DNA from: Heterorhizobium halophytocola
Lineage (GTDB): Bacteria > Pseudomonadota > Alphaproteobacteria > Rhizobiales > Rhizobiaceae
Assembly: GCF_017873095.1 (NCBI RefSeq)
Contig: NZ_JAGGJU010000018.1
Location: 1-64,000, forward strand
DNA length: 64,000 nt
Direction of reading: 5' to 3'
Shown: piece by piece, positions 43,275 through 52,202 of the stretch
Layout: each line of letters opens with the position of its first letter
How positions within the stretch are numbered: the first letter of the stretch is position 1
Translations under genes and position numbers: made by a program
Notes under the pieces: generated by a model
Database searches by the model: none
What the model saw: the letters and a program-made list of their open reading frames with translations, nothing else
Told to the model about the DNA's origin: nothing

Positions 43275-45932
43275 TTAAGAGACGGCAGGGAATTTCTTGG
43301 TCGCCGCGTCGCGAAACGCGGCGATGACGAAGTGGTCGTCCTTCAGGGTGACCTCCACCGAGGTCACCTTTTCGCCAGCCGCAACGCGGTCGAGGAAATA
43401 GCTTGCAAGCGGCGGCAGCAGATCGCGACCGATCATGATCTCGATGGCCCGGGCACCGATCTCGCTGCCGGCGGCGCGAGCCACCAGCGCGTCGCGCACC
43501 GCCTCGTCGATATGGAATTCGTGGCCATAAGCGGCGAGCACCCGCTCGCGGATGCGCTCCAGCTGGATGTCGACGATCTTCGCCAGCGCATCCTTGCCGA
43601 GCGGCATGAACGGCAGGATGACCGTGCGGCCGAGAAAGGCCGGCTTGAACTGCTTTTGCAGCTCCGGCATCAGCAGGGCTTCCAGCGCTTCGCCGGTCGG
43701 CATGGTGTCCGGATCTTCCGCCAGCGTCGCCAGCAGATCCGAGCCGGTATTGGCGGTCATGAAGATCGTGGTGTTCTTGAAATCCACGTCACGGCCTTCG
43801 CCGTCGCGCAGCGAGCCCTTGTCGAACACCTGGTAGAAGATGTCCTGGACACCCGGATGGGCCTTGTCGATCTCGTCGAGCAGTAGCACGCCGAACGGAC
43901 GGCGGCGCACCGCTTCCGTCAGGACGCCGCCCTCGCCGTAACCGACATAGCCGGGCGGCGAGCCGAGCAGCATGGAAACCTTATGCTCTTCCTTGAACTC
44001 GGACATGTTAATCGTCGTCAGCTGCCCGTTGTCGCCATAGAGCAGGTCGGCCAGCGACAGCGCCGTCTCCGTCTTGCCCGTACCGGACATGCCGACCAGC
44101 AGGAAAACGGCAGGCGGGCGGCGCGGATCGGTCAGTCCGGCGCGGGCGGCCCGCATGGCGTCGGCGATCCTTCCGATCGCATCCTGCTGGCCGATGACCC
44201 GTTCCTGGAGCTGCACATCGAGTGCACGGGCGGCCGAAATCTGATCGGTCAGGAGCTTGCCGAGCGGAATTCCGGTCCAGCGCGAGACGATGGCGGCAAT
44301 CACATGGCGATCGACAACCCGGGGGATCAGCCGCTCCTCGCCACTGGCCGTCAGCGGCAGCGCGCGCCGCCTGCCGAGCTTGTTTTCGCCGCGCAGCGGT
44401 CGGACATTTTCCGCAAGCTCCGCGGGCACGTCAGGCACGGCATGACCGGCATCTTCCGCGCTTGCGTCCTCGGCCTCGAGCGCTGCCAGTTCACGCTGGA
44501 AACGCTCATCCAGCGTGTCGACCTCGCGCTGCAGCCGCGCCTGCTCGGCGGCCAGGGCCAGCTTGCGCTCGGCGCTCTCCTCAGAGGCCGGTTCGCGCTG
44601 GAGCCATTCAGCCTCGACGGCCAGCATCTCCAGCTCTTTGCCAAGCATGACCAGCTGTTCCGGCGCGGTCTGCCGCGCCAGCGACACGGATGCGGCCGCC
44701 GTGTCGATCAGGCTGACGGCCTTGTCGGGCAATTGGCGCGCCGGCATGAACCGGACGGACAGTTGCACCGCCGCGACGATGGCTTCATCGAGAATCTTGA
44801 CTTCGTGGTGCTTCATGAAGGTGTCGGCGACACCGCGCAGCATGCGCACGGCCGTTTCCTCATCCGGCTCCCGCACATAGATCGGCTGGAAGCGCCGTGT
44901 CAGGGCCGCATCCTTTTCGAAATAGCGCTTGTATTCGCTCCAGGTGGTGGCGGCGATGGTGCGGACCTCGCCCCGCGCAAGCGCCGGCTTGAGAATGTTT
45001 GCCGCATCCCCCTGCCCCTGGCCGCCGCCCGCACCGATCAGGCCATGCGCCTCGTCGATGAACAGGATGATTGGCTCCGGCGAGCGCTTGACGGCGTCGA
45101 TGACGCCGTTCAGGCGGCGTTCGAACTCCCCCTTGACGCCGGCCCCCGCCTGCAAAAGGGTGAGATCGAGCATCAGCAGGCGCACGGATTTCAGCTTGTC
45201 CGGCACGGCGCCCGCATGGATCTCGAGCGCCAGCGCTTCGGCCACGGCCGTCTTGCCGACCCCGGCTTCGCCGACGAGAATCGGGTTGTTCTGGCGGCGG
45301 CGCGTCAGGATATCGACCATCTGGCGCAGTTCGGCGTCGCGCCCGATCACGGGGTCGATGCGCCCCTCTGCAGCGTCGCGGGTCATGTCATGGGTGTAGA
45401 GATCGAGAAATTCCTCGGTCGACCCCCTGGACGCCAGGGCGGCCGGCGCAGAGGCACCGTCTTCGGCAACAGCTTCGGCGTCTTCGGCAAGCTTTTCGTC
45501 CAACAGCGAGCGATTGAGGCTCTTCAGTGCGGGAAACAGCCCGCGCACCAGGCTGCGCAGCGCGACCTCCTGGTCGAGTGCCGCAATCAGATCGTAAGGG
45601 GTGACGGACTGACGGCCCGCCTGCAGGGTAGCCGTCAGCCAGGCCTCGCGGCAAAGCGCGATCAGGTTGGGTGAGAGCGTCAGATCCTGGCCGGAGCCGA
45701 TCCGGCCGTCGTCGAGTGCCCGCTCGGCCTCCCGCTGCAGCATGATCGGGTCGATGGCAACGGCTGAAAAGGCGGCTGCCGTCGCATCGTCGCGGGCGAG
45801 CACGGACAGCCAGTGGGCGATGTCGACCTGATCGTGCGGCCGTGCGGCGGCGACCGAAGCTGCCTGTTCCAGCGCGACCCGTAGCGCCGGTTGCAGCCTG
45901 TGGATCAACCGCTGGACGTCGATCTGCGGCAT
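43275..45932 (-). CDS. clpV: ClpV (TssH) sheath-recycling AAA+ ATPase
   Basis: 885 residues. N-terminal ClpN domain (1-150), first Walker A GEAGVGKT at 221-228, first Walker B with LFIDEAHGLIGAGG, a middle coiled coil (about 430-500), and a second ATPase with GMSGTGKTETALSLADLLYG and LLLDEIDKAHPGVQDIFYQV. Near residues 505-535 a T6SS-type Ala/Glu-rich insert is seen. It disassembles the contracted TssBC sheath. It is the first gene of the minus-strand T6SS operon, divergent from tssA. Confidence 0.95.
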   Translation of the reverse strand: MPQIDVQRLIHRLQPALRVALEQAASVAAARPHDQVDIAHWLSVLARDDATAAAFSAVAIDPIMLQREAERALDDGRIGSGQDLTLSPNLIALCREAWLTATLQAGRQSVTPYDLIAALDQEVALRSLVRGLFPALKSLNRSLLDEKLAEDAEAVAEDGASAPAALASRGSTEEFLDLYTHDMTRDAAEGRIDPVIGRDAELRQMVDILTRRRQNNPILVGEAGVGKTAVAEALALEIHAGAVPDKLKSVRLLMLDLTLLQAGAGVKGEFERRLNGVIDAVKRSPEPIILFIDEAHGLIGAGGGQGQGDAANILKPALARGEVRTIAATTWSEYKRYFEKDAALTRRFQPIYVREPDEETAVRMLRGVADTFMKHHEVKILDEAIVAAVQLSVRFMPARQLPDKAVSLIDTAAASVSLARQTAPEQLVMLGKELEMLAVEAEWLQREPASEESAERKLALAAEQARLQREVDTLDERFQRELAALEAEDASAEDAGHAVPDVPAELAENVRPLRGENKLGRRRALPLTASGEERLIPRVVDRHVIAAIVSRWTGIPLGKLLTDQISAARALDVQLQERVIGQQDAIGRIADAMRAARAGLTDPRRPPAVFLLVGMSGTGKTETALSLADLLYGDNGQLTTINMSEFKEEHKVSMLLGSPPGYVGYGEGGVLTEAVRRRPFGVLLLDEIDKAHPGVQDIFYQVFDKGSLRDGEGRDVDFKNTTIFMTANTGSDLLATLAEDPDTMPTGEALEALLMPELQKQFKPAFLGRTVILPFMPLGKDALAKIVDIQLERIRERVLAAYGHEFHIDEAVRDALVARAAGSEIGARAIEIMIGRDLLPPLASYFLDRVAAGEKVTSVEVTLKDDHFVIAAFRDAATKKFPAVS

Positions 45933-46161
45933 GCCTCACCCTCTCTCATAGCGTGTATTTCAAAGCGGAACGCCGAAACCGGGAATTGGTTTCGTTGATT
46001 AGGTCGAGTAAATATCAATTTTGTCCAAAAGGTGTTCATCTTACCCAAAGCTTAACAAAAACGAGTCGCGCCTCTCTTTCGCCGCATTTTGGAAAGTCAT
46101 ATGCGGCTCTAGCTCTAAGGAGCGTCTATCTATGTGACAATTTTTTGAAGGATATGCTGCA
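45933..46161. promoter_or_regulatory. divergent T6SS promoter region
   Basis: 229 AT-rich bases between clpV and tssA. It contains an inverted repeat with perfect arms CGAAACC (45974-45980) and GGTTTCG (45988-45994), a candidate regulator site close to clpV. No -35/-10 pair could be assigned with confidence on either strand. Confidence 0.5.
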
Positions 46162-47256
46162 GTGCTCGTGACCACGCTCACAAAACCACTAGATTTAGGG
46201 GGTAATTGTGGAATTAATATTCGTCACGACGAAGCCACACGTGAGCTATACTATAAGCTTAAGGATGAAAGAAATCAGGCCCGCGCAGAAGAGAGATCCA
46301 CTCAACCAGGTGAAGCTTTCAGGTTGTCCCAGCAATGGTCCAATGTCCACAATCAAGGATTGCACCTGCTTACTTCGGTAACACGCGATATCGAAGTATT
46401 CGCTTGGCTAGCAGAGTCTAATCTTCGACTATTTGGAATTGCTGGATTAGGCGAGGTCTATGAGGCAACAGCGCGTATACTTAGTAATTTTTGGGAGGAC
46501 GTCCATTCGATCGAAGCGGACGACCTAGAGGAGAGAGTGGCGCCGCTTGCCGGGCTGAACGGCATGGGCGCTGAAGGCACCATCATCCAGCCGATCCGGC
46601 TGACGTCCCTGATCCCGGGCGAGCGCTTCGGCCATCTTTCGCTCTGGGACTACGAGCTTGCCCAACGCCCCGGCGAGACCGCCAGACGCGAGTCCCTGGA
46701 AAAAGCCGCAACCGAAGCGGGAACAGATGCGCTTACGGCGCATTTGGCAGATGTGACCACGTGTCTGCAGGCGTTCGAGAGGTTGAACGATGTGCTGTCC
46801 CAGAATTGCGGCGAACTGGCCCCCGGCAGTTCCAACACCCGGAATGTCCTGCTCCAATTTGCCGCCGCCTTGCGCGCGCTCGGGGCGCGGGACGCAACCG
46901 GCATCGAACCCGACAAAGGCATACCGTCTCCAGTCCAGGCAGACGGTCAACCCCACCCCCATCCGACCGAAGGCCAACTCACCGCAGCGCCCTCTCCCGC
47001 CCAGCAGGTGTCGCCCGAAGGCATCCGCTCCCGCGAGGAGGCCTTGGAGTTGCTGAAGACCGTGGCCCGCTATTTCCGCAGAACCGAACCTCATTCGCCG
47101 ATCTCGATGGCGATCGAGACACTGGTCCTCAGGGGGCGGATGGATTTCGCCGAACTGCTCGCCGAACTCCTGCCGGAACAGCAGGCCAGGATGTCGGTGC
47201 TGACGGCCGCTGGCATAAGACCGATGCAGGACAAGCCGGACAAGACCCAGAGCTGA
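46162..47256 (+). CDS. tssA: TssA-like baseplate/cap protein
   Basis: 364 residues. The N-terminal 130 residues fit the ImpA_N domain: GINIRHDEATRELYYKLKDE, EVFAWLAESNLRLFGIAGL and NFWEDVHS. A long linker leads to a short C-terminal part with REEALELLKTVARYFRRTEP and ETLVLRGRMDFAELL, typical of TssA proteins. The start is GTG (46162, GAAGGA upstream), with a second GTG six bases on. Bases up to about 46530 are markedly AT-rich with rare-looking codons, while the rest is GC-rich like its neighbours, so the gene is a mosaic. TssA organises sheath growth. Confidence 0.88.
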   Translation: MLVTTLTKPLDLGGNCGINIRHDEATRELYYKLKDERNQARAEERSTQPGEAFRLSQQWSNVHNQGLHLLTSVTRDIEVFAWLAESNLRLFGIAGLGEVYEATARILSNFWEDVHSIEADDLEERVAPLAGLNGMGAEGTIIQPIRLTSLIPGERFGHLSLWDYELAQRPGETARRESLEKAATEAGTDALTAHLADVTTCLQAFERLNDVLSQNCGELAPGSSNTRNVLLQFAAALRALGARDATGIEPDKGIPSPVQADGQPHPHPTEGQLTAAPSPAQQVSPEGIRSREEALELLKTVARYFRRTEPHSPISMAIETLVLRGRMDFAELLAELLPEQQARMSVLTAAGIRPMQDKPDKTQS

Positions 47257-47325
47257 CAATTCATGCGGGGCTGATGGCCCCCGACATCATTCAACCGAAC
47301 AAGACAAGACGAAGGAGAGATGCCA

Positions 47326-47841
47326 ATGGCAAGCGTTCACGAAAAGCTGGAGCGCGTGCGGAAACCGCGGGTTCACATCAAGTACGAGGTGGAGACCGAA
47401 GGCGCGATGGTGGTGAAGGAATTGCCCTTCGTCGTCGGCGTTCTCGGCGATTTCTCGGGCAATCCGACGGAGCCGCTCAGACCCTTCGGCGAGCGCAAGT
47501 TCGTGCAGGTCGATCGCGACAATTTCGACGATGTAATGCGCCGCATGACACCGGGCCTGGAAATGTCGGTGGCCAACACGCTCGCCGATGACGGTTCCGA
47601 TATCCGCCTGAACCTGAAATTCGAGAGCATGGACGACTTCCTGCCGGGTTCCGTGGTGCAGCAGGTTCCGGCTCTCAAGGCCCTGCTCGACGCCCGCAAC
47701 GAACTGCGCGACCTGCTGAGCAAGGCGGACCGGTCGGAGGATCTCGAGCGTTTGCTGGAAGAGATCCTGCAGAACAAGACGGACCTTTCGAAGCTGATCG
47801 CGGAACTCCAGGACCGCCCCAGCGAGGCCAGCAGTCAGTAA
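47326..47841 (+). CDS. tssB: TssB (VipA/ImpB) sheath subunit
   Basis: 171 residues beginning MASVHEKLERVRKPRVHIKY, with the family block KELPFVVGVLGDFSGNP and RKFVQVDRDNF. The ATG at 47326 is preferred over one at 47320 since GGAG lies eight bases upstream of the former but only two bases from the latter. TssB pairs with TssC to form the contractile sheath. Confidence 0.95.
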   Translation: MASVHEKLERVRKPRVHIKYEVETEGAMVVKELPFVVGVLGDFSGNPTEPLRPFGERKFVQVDRDNFDDVMRRMTPGLEMSVANTLADDGSDIRLNLKFESMDDFLPGSVVQQVPALKALLDARNELRDLLSKADRSEDLERLLEEILQNKTDLSKLIAELQDRPSEASSQ

Positions 47842-47860
47842 CGTCGCAAGGCGCGACGAC

Positions 47861-47888
47861 GGCCTGAGCGAGGGAGACCTCGCAGGCC
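47861..47888 (+). terminator. intercistronic hairpin between tssB and tssC
   Basis: GGCCTG-AG-CGAGG pairs with CCTCGCAGGCC around a four-base loop, with a two-base bulge. There is no T-run. It is probably an mRNA-stabilising or attenuating stem. Confidence 0.45.
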
Positions 47889-47913
47889 CGCCCCAATTTG
47901 GAAGGAAAAGCAC

Positions 47914-49395
47914 ATGAGTGCCGAAAGCATGCTGAAAAGCGAAGGATCGGCAGCGGTCTCTGAAAACGAGAACCTGCTGACCAAGGTCATCGCGGCCACC
48001 AAGCAGACCGAGCCCGACCGCGCGCACAACCTGCTGCGCACGTTGACGGACCAGGCCCTGAAGGGAACGGTCAAGTATGACCGCAACCTGACGGTTACCA
48101 TCAACAACGCGATCGACGAACTCGACCGCACGATCTCCCGGCAACTGGCCGCAATCATGCAGGCGCCGGAATTCACCAAGCTGGAGGGCACCTGGCGTGG
48201 CCTGCACTACCTGGTGAAGAACAGCGAAACCAGCGCCAATCTGAAGATCCGCGTGTTGAACGCCACCAAGCGCGAACTGTCGCGCGATCTGGCCAAGGCG
48301 GTGGAATTCGACCAGTCCCGGCTGTTCAAGTCGATCTACGAGGAAGAGTTCGGCACGCCGGGCGGCGAGCCGATGGGCGCGCTGATCGGCGACTATGAAT
48401 TCGACAGTTCGTTCGACGACATCCAGCTGCTGCAGGGCACCTCGTCGATCGCGGCTGCTGCCTTTGCCCCGTTCATCTCGGCCGCAAGCCCGCAGATGTT
48501 CGGCTTCGAGGACTATCGCGGCCTGTCGCGTCCGCGCGATCTGGAGAAGATCTTCGAGACGGTGGAATACGCCAAATGGCGCAGCTTCCGCGAATCGGAA
48601 GATTCGCGCTTCGTCACGCTTGCCTTGCCGCGCGTTCTGGCCCGCATGCCCTACGGCCCGCAGACCAATCCGATCGACGAATTCGTCTATGACGAAACGG
48701 TCGATGCCAAGAACGGCGAACTCGCTCACAACGACTATACCTGGATGAACGCCGCCTATGTCATGGGCACGCGGCTGACCGAAGCCTTCGCCAAGAGCGG
48801 CTGGTGCACGGCGATCCGGGGCGCCGAAAACGGCGGCAAGGTGGAAAACCTGCCGATGCACGTATTCCGCTCCGACGATGGCGACCTTGACCTCAAATGC
48901 CCGACCGAAGTCGGCATCACCGACCGTCGCGATGCCGAACTCGGCAAGCTCGGCTTCCTGCCGCTCTGCCACTACAAGCATACCGACTATGCCGTATTCT
49001 TCGGCGCCCAGACGACGCACAAGCCGAAGCTTTACGACAAGCCAGAAGCGACCGCCAACGCGGCCGTCTCGGCGCGCCTGCCCTACATGATGGCCACGTC
49101 GCGCTTTGCCCACTACCTGAAGGTCATGGGTCGCGACAAGATCGGCTCGTTCATGGAGGCGAAGGATTGCGAAGTCTGGCTGAACCGCTGGATTGCAAGC
49201 TATGTCAACGCCAATGACGATGCCGGCGAGGAATCCCGCGCCCGCTATCCTTTGCGCGACGCCAAGGTCACCGTGCAGGAAATCCCGGGCAAGCCGGGTT
49301 CCTACAATGCGGTCGCCTGGATGCGCCCCTGGCTGCAGATGGAGGAATTGACCACATCGCTGCGCATGGTCGCCCGGATCCCGTCGAAGACCTGA
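47914..49395 (+). CDS. tssC: TssC (VipB/ImpC) sheath subunit
   Basis: 493 residues. It has LEGTWRGLHYLVKNSETSAN, the strongly conserved EFGTPGGEPMGALIGDYEF, FAPFISAASPQMFG and the C-terminal YPLRDAKVTVQEIPGKPGSY and WLQMEELTTSLRMVA. It corresponds by order and length to TssC41 of Agrobacterium. It is followed by a second, diverged tssC. Confidence 0.95.
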   Translation: MSAESMLKSEGSAAVSENENLLTKVIAATKQTEPDRAHNLLRTLTDQALKGTVKYDRNLTVTINNAIDELDRTISRQLAAIMQAPEFTKLEGTWRGLHYLVKNSETSANLKIRVLNATKRELSRDLAKAVEFDQSRLFKSIYEEEFGTPGGEPMGALIGDYEFDSSFDDIQLLQGTSSIAAAAFAPFISAASPQMFGFEDYRGLSRPRDLEKIFETVEYAKWRSFRESEDSRFVTLALPRVLARMPYGPQTNPIDEFVYDETVDAKNGELAHNDYTWMNAAYVMGTRLTEAFAKSGWCTAIRGAENGGKVENLPMHVFRSDDGDLDLKCPTEVGITDRRDAELGKLGFLPLCHYKHTDYAVFFGAQTTHKPKLYDKPEATANAAVSARLPYMMATSRFAHYLKVMGRDKIGSFMEAKDCEVWLNRWIASYVNANDDAGEESRARYPLRDAKVTVQEIPGKPGSYNAVAWMRPWLQMEELTTSLRMVARIPSKT

Positions 49396-49408
49396 TCATC
49401 GCAACATG

Positions 49409-49450
49409 AGCATTCGCAGACGGCCGTTACAGGCGGTCTGCGAATGCTTT
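49409..49450 (+). terminator. strong hairpin between the two tssC genes
   Basis: Perfect 13-base arms, AGCATTCGCAGAC (49409-49421) and its complement (49436-49448), followed by TTT. This is the strongest stem inside the T6SS operon. It could terminate part of the transcripts or protect the tssA-tssB-tssC mRNA, giving more sheath protein than downstream parts. Confidence 0.65.
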
Positions 49451-49466
49451 CTGGGGGTAATTCCAA

Positions 49467-50861
49467 ATGACAACCGGCACCCATGCATCGGCTCGTGGCG
49501 ATATCGACCGTCTGATTGCGCTGATCGATCGCAAGATCAATCGGCAGGTCAATGCTGTCCTCCACCATCCGGAATTCCAGGCGATGGAAGCGCGCTGGCG
49601 CGGCCTGGCCATGCTGGTGCGTGCCTCTTCCAGCGCCAGCGACGTCAAGATCAAGGTGCTGAGCGTCAGCTGGCACGAGCTTGCCCGCAGCATGGAGCGG
49701 GCCACCGATTTCGACCAGAGCCACCTGTTCGAGCTCGTCTACAACCGGGAGTTCGGCATGCCCGGCGGCGAGCCGATCGGCATGATGATCGGCGACTACG
49801 AATTCGAGACCAAGGCCGACAGCGGCGTCGATCCGATCGGCACCCTGACCCAGGTGGCCATGGTGGCGGCCGCCGCCTTCTGCCCGTTTGTCGGCGCCGC
49901 CTCGCCGCGGGTGCTCGGCCTTGCCGACTACGGCGAACTGGCGCGCGTGCAGGATCTGCTCGGCGTGCGCCAGGATAAATCCTATCTGCGCTGGCTCAGC
50001 CTCAGGAACCGCGACGATGCCCGCTTCATCGGCCTTGTCGCGCCGCGCGTCCTGATGCGGCCGCCGCACGAGGCCTATTCCCGCCACCGCCAGGACGGCT
50101 TTCCGTTTCGCGAGGAAATCGGCGAAAAGGGCGATACGCTTCTCTGGGGCAACGGCGCCTTTGCCTTTGCGCTCGTGGTCATCCGCAATTTCCTCGAAAG
50201 CGGCTGGTTTGCCGATATCCGCGGCGTCACCCAGGACGAGATCGATGGCGGCATGCTGTCCACCGACGAATTGCCGCCGCTCGATTTCGGCATCGAGAGC
50301 GAGGGCCTGTCCAGCCAGCCGCCGGTCGAAGCCCGGCTGACGAAGCGGCAGGAAGAGCAGTTCTCCGAACTCGGCGTCATCCCGGTCTCCTCCACCTATA
50401 TGTCCTCCTCGGCGATCTTCAACGCCAACCAGTCGCTGCACGCGCCGGCCCACTACGCGACCGAAAGTGCCCGCCAGAACGCCCGGCTGGCCGCGATGCT
50501 GCAATATGTGCTCTGCGCCTCCCGCTTCTCGCATTATCTGAAGGTGATCATGCGCGACGACATCGGCCAGCTGTCGACCGCCCCGCAGATCCAGCGAAAG
50601 CTGGAAGACTGGCTGTCGAAATACACCCTCGGCAACGAGGACGCCGAGATATCGCTGAGAGCGCGCTATCCGCTGCGCTCTGCCGGCGTCAGCGTCTTCG
50701 AGGCGCCCGGCAAGCCCGGCACCTACAATTGTACCGTCCGCCTGCAACCGCATTTCCAGCTGGACGATGTTTCCACGAGCTTCCACCTGATCGCCGAGAC
50801 GCCCGCCAATGGCGGCGCGGCAGACGCGGGTGGAGCCGACCGCAAGAGGATATCCGCATGA
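49467..50861 (+). CDS. second TssC-like protein (TssC40 type)
   Basis: 464 residues, clearly a paralogue of the preceding TssC: EARWRGLAMLVRASSSASD, EFGMPGGEPIGMMIGDYEF, FCPFVGAASPRVLG and YPLRSAGVSVFEAPGKPGTY line up. Agrobacterium carries the same tandem pair, where both are needed for secretion. This copy lacks the TssB-interacting N-terminal extension of the first, so it may play a structural role at the baseplate or sheath end (inference). Its stop overlaps the tagJ start (ATGA). Confidence 0.88.
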   Translation: MTTGTHASARGDIDRLIALIDRKINRQVNAVLHHPEFQAMEARWRGLAMLVRASSSASDVKIKVLSVSWHELARSMERATDFDQSHLFELVYNREFGMPGGEPIGMMIGDYEFETKADSGVDPIGTLTQVAMVAAAAFCPFVGAASPRVLGLADYGELARVQDLLGVRQDKSYLRWLSLRNRDDARFIGLVAPRVLMRPPHEAYSRHRQDGFPFREEIGEKGDTLLWGNGAFAFALVVIRNFLESGWFADIRGVTQDEIDGGMLSTDELPPLDFGIESEGLSSQPPVEARLTKRQEEQFSELGVIPVSSTYMSSSAIFNANQSLHAPAHYATESARQNARLAAMLQYVLCASRFSHYLKVIMRDDIGQLSTAPQIQRKLEDWLSKYTLGNEDAEISLRARYPLRSAGVSVFEAPGKPGTYNCTVRLQPHFQLDDVSTSFHLIAETPANGGAADAGGADRKRISA

Positions 50862-51700
50862 CCGACGCCCCCACCCCCGCCGAACTGCTGGAAAACGATG
50901 CCCTGCCCGAAGCGCTGGCGCTCGCCCAGGAGCGCGTCAAGCTGAAGCCGGGCGACAGGGACGCCCGCAATCTCTATATCGACCTGCTGATCCTGTCGGG
51001 CGATTTCGCCCGCGCCGACACGCAGTGCAATCTCGCCTCCACCTTTTCGCCGGAGGATGTCGTCGGCTTCGGCATGATGCGCCGGCAACTGCGCGGCATC
51101 GCGGCACGCGAGGCGTGGTTTGCAGAGGCCGCCGTGCCGGCCTTTCCGGGCGGCCCCTCCGAACTGGACCAGCTGGCGATCAGGATAGGCATCGCCCTGC
51201 AGAGCGGCGATGGCGCAGAGACGAGGGCGCTGATCGAGGAGCTGGACGAGAGGCGCGGCGAACAGCCGATGGTGTGGAACGGCAATCCCGTTGGCGATAT
51301 CCGCGACCTCGACGACCGCATCCCGCATGCGCTTGAAGTGTTGACGAACGGCGGCGCCTATCTGTGGATCGACTATGCCAAGATCGCAGCGCTGAGCCTT
51401 GCGCCGATGCGCCGGCCGCGCGACCTCGCCTTCCGGGAAGCGGAACTCAGCCTGCTTGACGGCTCCTCCGCCACGGTTCTGATCCCGGCACTCTATCCCG
51501 CGCGCAAGGACGACACGCCGAGCCTGCGCCTCGGTCGCGAGACCGACTTCAGCGAGGCTCCCGGCGGTCTGACGATCGGCCACGGCCAGCGCTGCCTGCT
51601 GGCGGGCGACGACGCCATGCCCTTCCACGAACTGACCAGCCTTGCCTGCGCCGATGCAAAGGCTGCGGCCGGGGGTGGCAGGAAGGCCGCCAATGGTTGA
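50858..51700 (+). CDS. tagJ: TagJ (ImpE) accessory protein
   Basis: 280 residues. N-terminal TPR-like helices (LPEALALAQERVKLKPGDRD, NLYIDLLILSGDFARADTQC) and a conserved C-terminal part (PRDLAFREAELSLLDG, VLIPALYPARKDD) fit the ImpE family. TagJ is known to bind sheath protein TssB and influence ClpV. The ATG overlaps the end of tssC2; its stop lies inside tssE. Confidence 0.85.
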   Translation: MTDAPTPAELLENDALPEALALAQERVKLKPGDRDARNLYIDLLILSGDFARADTQCNLASTFSPEDVVGFGMMRRQLRGIAAREAWFAEAAVPAFPGGPSELDQLAIRIGIALQSGDGAETRALIEELDERRGEQPMVWNGNPVGDIRDLDDRIPHALEVLTNGGAYLWIDYAKIAALSLAPMRRPRDLAFREAELSLLDGSSATVLIPALYPARKDDTPSLRLGRETDFSEAPGGLTIGHGQRCLLAGDDAMPFHELTSLACADAKAAAGGGRKAANG

Positions 51701-52202
51701 TCCGCTCGACCGGTTCCGCCCGCGCGAACGGGTCGTCTCGCGCTCGGTCCTCGACCGGCTGCTCGACGATTCGCCCGATCTCGACGCCGATCCGCAGCTG
51801 CCGCTGTCTGAGCAGGTGCGCGAGATGCGCGAGATCATTCGCCGCGACATCGAGGCCCTGTTGAACACGAGGCGGCGGCCGGTTGCACCGCCCAAGGCCT
51901 ATGCCGACCTGAGCGATGCGCTGGTCTCCTACGGCGTCGACGGCTTCGTCGCGGCCAGTCTCGTGTCGGACGAATCCAAGCAGCGCCTCGCCCGCAACAT
52001 CGAGCGCCGCATCGCCCTGTTCGAGACCCGGCTTCGCGACGTCCAGGTGTCGATCCTAAAGAACAACGGCCAGGGCGAACGGTCGCTGCGGATGCGCATC
52101 CGCGGCAGCTTCCGGCTGCATGAGGGCATGCCGCCGGTCAGCTTCGAATCGCGCATCGACCCGTCGACCCAGTCCTTCCTGGTGGAGGCATCCGATGGCT
52201 GA
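51693..52202 (+). CDS. tssE: TssE (gp25-like) baseplate wedge protein
   Basis: 169 residues. The gp25-like core includes MREIIRRDIEALLNTRRRP, LVSYGVDGFVAASL, and RIALFETRLRDVQVSIL. The ATG overlaps the stop of tagJ and has GGAAGG upstream. It starts the baseplate genes tssE-tssF-tssG. Confidence 0.9.
   Translation: MVDPLDRFRPRERVVSRSVLDRLLDDSPDLDADPQLPLSEQVREMREIIRRDIEALLNTRRRPVAPPKAYADLSDALVSYGVDGFVAASLVSDESKQRLARNIERRIALFETRLRDVQVSILKNNGQGERSLRMRIRGSFRLHEGMPPVSFESRIDPSTQSFLVEASDG

Noticed and set aside
47287..49113. 608-codon minus-strand frame opposite tssB and tssC
   Set aside because: Antisense to certain genes and spans their intergenic hairpin; no supporting signals.
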